Shown here: in pieces, positions 14,410 to 20,607 of the stretch
How the letters are laid out: each line of letters starts with the position of its first letter
Numbering within the stretch: the stretch's first letter is position 1
Source: Deltaproteobacteria bacterium
GTDB lineage: Bacteria > Desulfobacterota > Desulfobacteria > Desulfobacterales > UBA11574
Length of the DNA stretch: 20,607 nt
Direction of reading: 5' to 3'
NCBI GenBank assembly: GCA_019313505.1
Contig: JAFDBA010000012.1
Coordinates: 1-20,607 of the forward strand
Notes under the pieces: generated by a model
What the model saw: the letters and a program-made list of their open reading frames with translations, nothing else
Database searches by the model: none
What the model was told of the DNA's origin: nothing
Program-made: the position numbers and the translations under genes

Positions 14410-17400
14410 ATGTCTGAGGATGTAATCGGATCGGTACTGGTTGTAGGTGGCGGAATTGCCGGAATGCAATCAGCTCTGGATTTAGCTGATTCCGGATTTT
14501 ATGTTCATCTCGTTGAAAAGTCACCTGCCATCGGTGGTGTAATGTCACAACTGGACAAAACCTTTCCCACCAATGATTGCGCCATGTGAATTATTTCACC
14601 CAAACTGGTCGAGGTCGGCCGGCATATAAATATCGAACTTCACACTCTATCTGAGATTAAAGAAATATCCGGCGAAGCGGGTAACTTTAAGATAGCCCTG
14701 AATAGCACTGCAAGATATATAGATATTGATAAATGCACGGGATGCGGAGATTGTGCCGAGGTTTGTCCTGTCAGCCTTCCGGATCTTTATGATGGGGGAC
14801 TTTGTGATCGGAGAGCTGTTTATAAACCATATGCACAGGCAATACCGGGAGCATATTCAGTAGATAAACGGGATCATTCACCCTGCACCATTGCTTGCCC
14901 GAACCATGTAAACGCCCATGGATACGTGGCCATGATTGCACAGGAGAAATATCAGGAGGCCCTTGAGATAATTACAAGAACTTTGCCCTTACCGGGGGTA
15001 ATCGGCCGCATCTGCCCCCACCCCTGTGAAGAAGCGTGCCGCAGAAAAGAGGTCGATGAACCGATCTCTATCTGCTCCCTTAAACGATTTGCAGCGGACA
15101 AGTTTAATATTAATGAACTGCCTCTTCCGGATATTACTCCCAGGGATGAAAAAGTTGCAATCATCGGTGCAGGTCCTGCCGGTTTAACAGCAGCATATTT
15201 TTTAGCAAAAGATGGTTTCCCGGTTACAATTTTTGAAGCACTTCCCGTGGCAGGTGGAATGCTCAGAGTGGGGATTCCGGACTACAGGCTTCCGCCGGAC
15301 GTGCTTGAAAAAGAGATAAAATGGGTTACCAGGCTCGGTGTTGAGATTAAATTTAATACCGCTCTTGGGCGAGATATTACCATTGACGGTCTGATGGACG
15401 ATGGGTACAAGTCGGTCTATCTTGCTATCGGTTGCCACGCCGACATGAAGCTTAATATTCCGAATGAAGACGCCAAAGGTGTTATCCCCGGGGTTAAATT
15501 TTTAAGAGATTCGGCACTTTATGACATTAAGAAGTTAGAGGGTAGCGTCGTAATTATTGGTGGTGGTGACGTTGCAATCGATGCTGCAAGATCTGCTCTT
15601 CGATTAGGCGCAGATAAAGTAAGCATCCTTTACAGGCGCACCCAAGCAGAGATGCCTGCACGAAATGAGGAGATTGAAGATGCCCTTGAAGAAGGGGTTG
15701 ATATTCAGTTCCTCATGGCTCCGGTGGAGGTGGTCGAAAACGAGGGAAGAGCGGTCGGTCTGAAATGCATTAAAATGGAATTAGGCGATCCCGATGCATC
15801 GGGCCGACGTCGCCCTGTCCCTGTTAAGGGTAGTGAATTTGTTGTTGATACAGATATTATAATACCTGCCATCGGTCAAAGAACCGATACGTCTTTTCTT
15901 GAAAGTGCGACGGGTGTTGAATTGGACAGATGGCATAACATACAGGTCGATCCCTTAACCTTCGAAACCACAAAAAAGGGGATATTTGCAGGCGGTGACG
16001 CACAGACCGGCCCATCCATTGCAATTAAAGCTGTTGCCGCCGGTCGAGAGGCCGCTGTTTCCATATCAAGATACCTGAATGCCGAGGACTTGAAAGAGGG
16101 ACGAGAACCTCTTCAGTTGCCCCAGGAAAACTTCAATCCGTTCAGTAAAGATATTGAAAAGGTCAAAAGATCCAGAATGCCCAGGATATCCATGGAAAAG
16201 AGGAAGAAGGGTTTTACTGAAGTTGAACGGGGCCTAAGGGAAAACCAGGCGGTTATTGAGGCTGAAAAATGCCTTAACTGTATGGTATGCTGTGAATGTT
16301 TCGAATGTGTCAAAGTTTGCAAGGCCGAGGCTCTGACTCTCAAAACCCATTCTCAAAAGGATGAAACAGTTGAGGTAAATGTCGGTTCAATCATACTTGC
16401 CTCTGGTGCCAAGCCTTATGATCCGTCTAAGCACGACACCTTTAATTATGCAAAACATCCAAACGTCGTAACTTCCATGGAGTTTGAGAGGATTTTATCA
16501 GCCTCCGGGCCTTACGGCGGTCATCTGGTTCGACCTTCAGATAAGAAAGAGCCGAAAAAGATTGCCTGGCTGCAATGCATAGGATCCAGGGATGTGCACC
16601 TGGGTGCCAACGGATACTGCTCCGGGGTTTGCTGTACCTATGCCATAAAGGAAGCCATGCTGGCCAAGGAACACAGCCACGGGAATCTGGATGCGGCTAT
16701 TTTTTATATAGATATTCGCACCTACGGAAAAGACTTTGAAAGATATTATATTCGCGCCAAAGATGATCTGGGGGTGAGATTCATAAAGTCGAGAATTACC
16801 AATATTGTCCCGGTAAAAGAAACAGGGATGCAGCTTATCCGTTATGTTGACGAGACCGGGAAGAGTGTTGAAGAGGAATTCGACATGGTGGTTCTGTCTG
16901 TAGGCCTGACGGTGTCCATGGAAATAGCTGAAAAGGCTGGGAAATGGGGCATTGATCTGGATCATTACAATTTTGCCCGTACAAGCAGCTTTGAACCTGT
17001 TAAGACTTCCAGGCCCGGAATTTTTGTTTGCGGAGCTTTTCAGGCGCCCAAGGATATTCCGTCTTCCGTTATAGATTCCAGCGCCGCTGCAAGTGCAGCC
17101 GGCAGCATATTAGCCGGGTCACGATGGTCTCTTACAAAGACAAGAGATATTCCGGAAGAGATAGATGTACGCGGGGAACCGCCTAGAATCGGTGTTTTTG
17201 TCTGCCGCTGCGGAACCAATATAGCAGGGATAGTAAATATCGATGATGTGGTGGAGTATTCAAAAAATCAACCTGGAGTTGTCCATGTGGAGGACAATAT
17301 GTTCAGTTGCTCACAGGACACCCAGGACAAAATTACCGAGGTCATAAAGGAGCATCGGCTGAACCGGGTGGTTGTGGCAGCCTGTACGCCGAAAACACAT

Positions 17401-18864
17401 GAACCTCTTTTTCAGGAGACTTTAATCAATGCCGGAGTCAATAAATATCTGTTTGAGATGGCAAACATCCGGAATCAGTGCTCCTGGGTACATCAAGATA
17501 ATCCTGGAAAAGCCACGGAGAAGTCAAAAGATATAGTCAAAATGGCCATTGCCAAGGCCCGTCTTTTTGAACCCCTGTCAGAATCTACCATGGAAATTAA
17601 TCAGTCGGCTCTTGTTATCGGGGGCGGGGTTGCCGGTATGGCTGCAGCCCAAAATATGGCTGAGCAGGGGTATAAAACCTTTCTGATCGAAAAGAAAGAC
17701 TTCCTCGGCGGGCAGGCACGGCACCTCCATGAAACCTGGCGGGGTGAGGATATTCAAAAGTATTTAAACATGTTAATCGATGCGGTCCGGACCGATCAGA
17801 ATATAAAGGTTTTTCTGAATTCGCAGATCACACAGGTTGACGGTTTTGTAGGGAATTTCAAAACAACAATCAAAAGCAACGAAGAGAGCAGGGTTCTTGA
17901 GCATGGTGTCACTATCATCGCTTCCGGTGCTTCGGAGTTAAAGCCTGACCTGTATTTATACGGCCAGGATTCCCGTGTTGTAACCGGTCTGGAGCTACAG
18001 CAGCGGTTTGTTGATAACGATCAGGCGTTAGCTCGACTCAAGACCGCTGTATTTATACAATGTGTCGGTTCGCGCATCAAAGAAAGGCCTTACTGTTCCA
18101 AAGTTTGCTGTACCCAGTCCATCAAAAGCGCAGTGAAACTAAAAGAGATCAATCCCGGCATGAACGTTTTTATTCTGTACAGGGATTTGCGCCCTTATGG
18201 GCTGCGTGAAGATCTTTACCGGGAGGCGCGCTCTAAAGGGATTGTTTTTATCCGCTACGATTCTAATAAGGACTTAACCGCAGATGTTGAGCATGATGAT
18301 CTAAAAGTGACTTTCGCAGACAGGGTGCTCAGGCGAACAATGGAAATCAGGCCCGACCTTTTAATTTTGGCTTCCGCAATTGTTCCGGAGACTGACGATT
18401 CATTGACCCGGTTTTATAAAATTCCCCGGAATGCCGACGGTTTTTTTGAAGAAGCCCATGTAAAGCTCAGACCGGTCGATTTTGCTACGGACGGCATTTT
18501 TGTGTGCGGTTTGGCACATGCACCCAAACCGATAGATGAATCTATCGTTCAGGGAAAAGCTGCTGTCTCTCGTGCTGTAACACTTCTTGCCGGGAAGACT
18601 TGTCAGGCCAGCGGCAATGTTGCGAAAACCAACCCTTTAATTTGCAGTTCCTGCGGTGTATGTGTTTCCGTATGTCCGTATTCAGCACCTTCTTTTATAC
18701 CTGAAGACGACCGTTTTTTTCCAGGCAGAGCACAAATCAATCCTGTCCTTTGCAAAGGCTGCGGGTTATGTGTAGCATCCTGCAGGTCAGGCGCGATCAA
18801 TCTTAAAGGATTCGATAATGATCAGATCTTTGCACAGATTTTTTCTTTGAATGAAGCAGGATAA
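14410..18864 (+). CDS. hdrA: Giant HdrA-GltD-HdrA selenoprotein (Sec60)
   Basis: Decoding TGA 14587-14589 as Sec60 gives 1484 residues. HdrA unit 1 begins with the FAD loop GGGIAG (13-18) and TNDCAMUIISPKLVEVGRH, where the family has Cys and methanogen HdrA may carry Sec. After the first ferredoxin cluster (CTGCGDCAEVCP), a complete GltD-like module is inserted: CTIACP (159) with PLPGVIGRICPHPCEEACRR, FAD loop GAGPAG (253-258), NAD(P)H loop GGGDVA (384-389), and GGDAQTGPS. HdrA then resumes at CLNCMVCCECFECVKVC (from 621). Unit 2 has VCRCG (931-935), GGGVAG (1071-1076) and a terminal double ferredoxin (from 1412). The protein thus has up to three FAD sites and its own NAD(P)H port. It probably bifurcates electrons between NAD(P)H, ferredoxin and the MvhD partner (inference). 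The start has CAGGAG at 14395-14400. Many conserved motifs after the TGA exclude a pseudogene. Confidence 0.93.
14590..14622 (+). promoter_or_regulatory. Putative bacterial SECIS element of hdrA
   Basis: After UGA 14587-14589 a six-pair stem forms between CUGGUC (14605-14610) and GGCCGG (14617-14622), with two G-U wobbles. It closes the loop GAGGUC, which contains the GGU expected for SelB recognition. The loop lies about four bases further from UGA than in fdhA, close to its place in the two mvhD elements. Confidence 0.62.
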
Positions 18865-18866
18865 AG

Positions 18867-18950
18867 CTTGATGCTGGATACTAGATGCTGGATTAAAAAA
18901 AGAGAATGTCTTTTTTATCAGGTATCCAGAGACCAGTATCTAACATCAAG
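18867..18950. repeat. Imperfect inverted repeat in the hdrA-mvhD spacer
   Basis: Direct words GATGCTGGAT occur twice (18870-18893). They are mirrored by CCAG...CCAGTATCTAACATCAAG (18926-18950), including CTGGATAC (18874-18881) against GTATCCAG (18922-18929). The loop holds A and T runs. It sits inside an operon, so termination is unlikely to be complete. It may be a dispersed repeat or an mRNA-processing hairpin. Confidence 0.6.
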
Positions 18951-18968
18951 GATAGGGAGATTTTCAGT

Positions 18969-19400
18969 ATGTCAGATTGGGAACCCAAGATAGTCAGTTT
19001 TTTGTGTAACTGGTGCAGTTACGGTGCTGCGGATCTGGCGGGTGTGAGCCGAATGGAATATCCGCCAAACATCCGAGTTATTCGTATTCCATGTACAGGC
19101 CGTATGAGTCCCAAGTTTATTTTAGCCGTTTTCATGCAAGGGGCAGATGGAGTCTGGGTGTCCGGGTGACATCCAGGCGAATGTCATTACCTGGAAGGTA
19201 ATTACTATGCACGCAGAAAGTTTGCATTATTTCAAAACCTTATGGAACATATGGGAATCGAACCCGGCCGTCTTCATTTTTCATGGATCTCTTCTGCTGA
19301 GGCAACCAAATTTGTTGATGTGGTTAACGAGGTCACCGCAGCGGTCAAGGCTCTAGGACCCAATAAAAACTTTTTAAAAACAGAAGCCAGGGTGGCTTAA
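18969..19400 (+). CDS. mvhD: MvhD-like iron-sulfur subunit, selenoprotein (Sec67)
   Basis: This second MvhD paralogue has 143 residues when TGA 19167-19169 is read as Sec67. It carries CNWC (13-16), C42 and SGUHPGECHYLEGNYY, retaining the usual Pro that the left copy lacks. After the TGA the frame continues with WISSAEATKFVDVVNEVTAA, closely matching the left copy (WISSAEAQKFVQVVTDFTEK), which supports readthrough. I chose ATG 18969 because it aligns with the family N-terminus (MSDWEPKIVSFLCNWC) and follows AGGGAGA; an upstream in-frame start at 18906 would add spacer-derived residues. It probably relays electrons between the giant HdrA and the FrhB-like protein, whose ATG begins one base after this stop. 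It lacks the acidic C-terminal extension of the left copy. Confidence 0.93.
19170..19202 (+). promoter_or_regulatory. Putative bacterial SECIS element of mvhD (right copy)
   Basis: The stem ATTACC (19186-19191) and GGTAAT (19197-19202) closes the loop TGGAA, with G at positions 27-28 from the U of UGA. Stem sequence and distance from UGA equal those of the left mvhD, while the loop differs. The loop has no U after the G, so recognition may differ slightly. Confidence 0.68.
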
Positions 19401-19401
19401 C

Positions 19402-20349
19402 ATGTTAGCGTATATCGATAAAATAAAGGAAATATCAAATCGGCTTTTAAAAGAGGGCAAAGTTGATATGGTCATCGGCTTTCGTAAAGGGACTGTGCCG
19501 ATGATGAATGAACCCTGTTTTGTAAAAACGCCTGAGGATATCGAAAACTTTGTGTGGGACAGCAACTGCGGAATCAATCTTGCAAACTACCTCACTAACA
19601 GAAAGGAAAAAATCGGTATCGTTGCCAAGGGTTGTGATTCTCGAAACATTGTCACCCATGTTATTGAAAACAAGATCAAACGGGATCAGCTTGTCATTAT
19701 CGGCGTGCCGTGCAAAGGAATGATTGACAGGCACAAGATCGAGGCAATCTTTGAAACTGAAATACAGGATGTGGTCGAAGCTGATGATAAAATCATTGTA
19801 AAGGGCCAAGGTCTTGAAAAAACCTTTAGTAAAAAGGATGTTCTGCAGGATAATTGCGCATTGTGCATTCACCGCAACCCGGTAATATATGATGAACTTG
19901 TTGGGGAACCGGTTGAAGAGCAAAAGGATTTGGATAGATACGAGGATGTTCGCAAAATTGAATCCATGTCCCCGGAAGAAAAATGGAGATATTTTGACGA
20001 TCTTCTTTCGACCTGTATTCGATGTTATGCCTGTAGAAATGCATGTCCCCTTTGCTACTGCCCCACATGCTTTGTGGATGAATCACGACCCCAGTGGGTT
20101 GGGAAAAGTATAGATCCCATAGATACCCGAACATTCCATTTCTTAAGGGCCTATCATTGTGCAGGCCGTTGTACTGACTGCGGTGCATGTGAGCGTGCCT
20201 GCCCGATGGGAATAAAAGTTCGTATGTTTACAAAAAAACTGGAAAAAGATTGTCTGGAACTCTTCGATTGGGAGGCCGGATTGACGCTGGAAGAGCGCCC
20301 GCCTCTTGACACATACAGACCTGATGACCCTGATGATTTTATAAAATAG
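19402..20349 (+). CDS. FrhB/FdhB-like iron-sulfur protein, second Hdr operon
   Basis: This 315-residue protein is a paralogue of 5295-6164. The N-terminal half shows FrhB/FdhB-family features more clearly: AKGCDSRNIVTHVIEN (75-90), IIGVPCKGM (99-107) and CALC (152-155). The C-terminal half has CIRCYACRNACPLCYCPTC (205-223) and CTDCGACERACP (257-268), the same Cys spacing as the left copy. The protein is soluble, with no signal or membrane segment. It likely links MvhD to a terminal oxidoreductase or to an unidentified electron carrier. It is one base from the mvhD stop, and its own terminator is not evident before the next gene. Confidence 0.83.
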   Translation: MLAYIDKIKEISNRLLKEGKVDMVIGFRKGTVPMMNEPCFVKTPEDIENFVWDSNCGINLANYLTNRKEKIGIVAKGCDSRNIVTHVIENKIKRDQLVIIGVPCKGMIDRHKIEAIFETEIQDVVEADDKIIVKGQGLEKTFSKKDVLQDNCALCIHRNPVIYDELVGEPVEEQKDLDRYEDVRKIESMSPEEKWRYFDDLLSTCIRCYACRNACPLCYCPTCFVDESRPQWVGKSIDPIDTRTFHFLRAYHCAGRCTDCGACERACPMGIKVRMFTKKLEKDCLELFDWEAGLTLEERPPLDTYRPDDPDDFIK

Positions 20350-20463
20350 CCAATGTGAAAAGTTCAAATCTCAATAATAAGTTCAGCAGGCTGGAAAGCC
20401 TGCTCCACAAACCAATGACAGATGACAAGTGACCATTGATCAATGACAATAAAGGCATATATT
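20350..20463 (+). repeat. Spacer with perfect hairpin and TGAC-type repeats
   Basis: A perfect 8-bp stem, AGCAGGCT-GGAA-AGCCTGCT, lies at 20385-20404. It is followed by repeated TGAC words (20414-20455) similar to those at 4734-4787. No T-tract follows the hairpin, so transcription probably continues into 20464, perhaps attenuated. Confidence 0.6.
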
Positions 20464-20607
20464 ATGAAGGTCATAACAATTAATAAGAAAGATTGGGCCG
20501 GAGGGCTTGAACGTTTATATGATTCTTTTCGATTATTTGGCCCGGTTAAGCAGGATGAGTTTCATATCTTTAAGGAACTATCAAAAGGTGAGTTGCCGGA
20601 TATGAAT
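20464..20607 (+). CDS. AsrA/hydrogenase-type iron-sulfur protein, N-terminus (3' partial)
   Basis: Only 48 codons are visible: MKVITINKKDWAGGLERLYD, then FGPVKQDEFHIFKELSKGEL. The start and the phrase pattern resemble AsrA-like and HydB-type [4Fe-4S] subunits, which open with a short strand and then a 'FGPV...F..F..L..G' stretch. In sulfate reducers and related anaerobes these often lie beside HdrA and MvhD and are followed by an AsrB-like flavoprotein. No cluster motif is reached before the window ends, so the assignment rests on N-terminal resemblance and context. An AAAGG site lies about nine bases before the ATG. Confidence 0.6.
   Translation, partial: MKVITINKKDWAGGLERLYDSFRLFGPVKQDEFHIFKELSKGELPDMN

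Noticed and set aside
14926..18864. A separate gene starting at ATG 14926
   Set aside because: The frame is continuous from 14410 except for one TGA at the HdrA DCAMC/U site, and HdrA and GltD motifs lie between 14590 and 14926, so this ATG is internal.
18906..18968. An upstream start for the second mvhD
   Set aside because: The added residues come from the spacer repeat, do not match MvhD, and the ATG at 18969 has a good ribosome site and aligns with the left copy.

Overview
The window looks like chromosomal DNA of a strictly anaerobic Desulfobacterota bacterium (sulfate-reducing or syntrophic, Desulfobacterales-like). This placement is inferred from gene content and moderate GC, not from a marker gene. 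The main theme is flavin- and iron-sulfur-based electron transfer of the heterodisulfide-reductase (Hdr) type. Selenocysteine (Sec) is used heavily: four genes are interrupted by an in-frame TGA exactly where the family has a conserved Cys or Sec, and each TGA is followed by a plausible bacterial SECIS hairpin. Naive gene calling would split all four.

Left block (1-8273, + strand) is one operon. It holds a NuoF-like NAD(H)/FMN subunit (5' end outside the window), a NuoG-HdrA fusion, a Sec-containing MvhD, an FrhB/FdhB-like iron-sulfur protein, and a Sec-containing molybdenum/tungsten formate dehydrogenase FdhA. A strong hairpin at 8304-8340 closes it. Together the genes read as a complete NADH / ferredoxin / formate electron-confurcating or -bifurcating complex (inference).

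Middle block (8397-14058, - strand) begins with a small operon for a lipoprotein and a GspH/FimT-like pseudopilin. Next comes a purine and methylthioadenosine salvage cluster, in transcription order: purine nucleoside phosphorylase, an unknown DUF6125-like protein, methylthioadenosine phosphorylase, adenine phosphoribosyltransferase, and an MTA/SAH-deaminase-like amidohydrolase. Two palindromic elements of about 150 bp lie beside these genes (9327-9472 and 14130-14280). A solo end of the second one supplies the stop codon of the amidohydrolase.

Right block (14410-20607, + strand, truncated at the window end) is a second Hdr operon. It holds a giant 1484-residue Sec-containing HdrA with a whole GltD-like NAD(P)H module inserted in its ferredoxin domain, a second Sec-MvhD, a second FrhB/FdhB-like iron-sulfur protein, and the start of a protein resembling the AsrA/hydrogenase iron-sulfur family. 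The two Hdr operons share the same tandem HdrA core and the same MvhD plus FrhB-like partners. They differ in the input module (NuoF/NuoG versus GltD) and in the terminal module (FdhA versus an AsrA-like protein), as if built from interchangeable parts.
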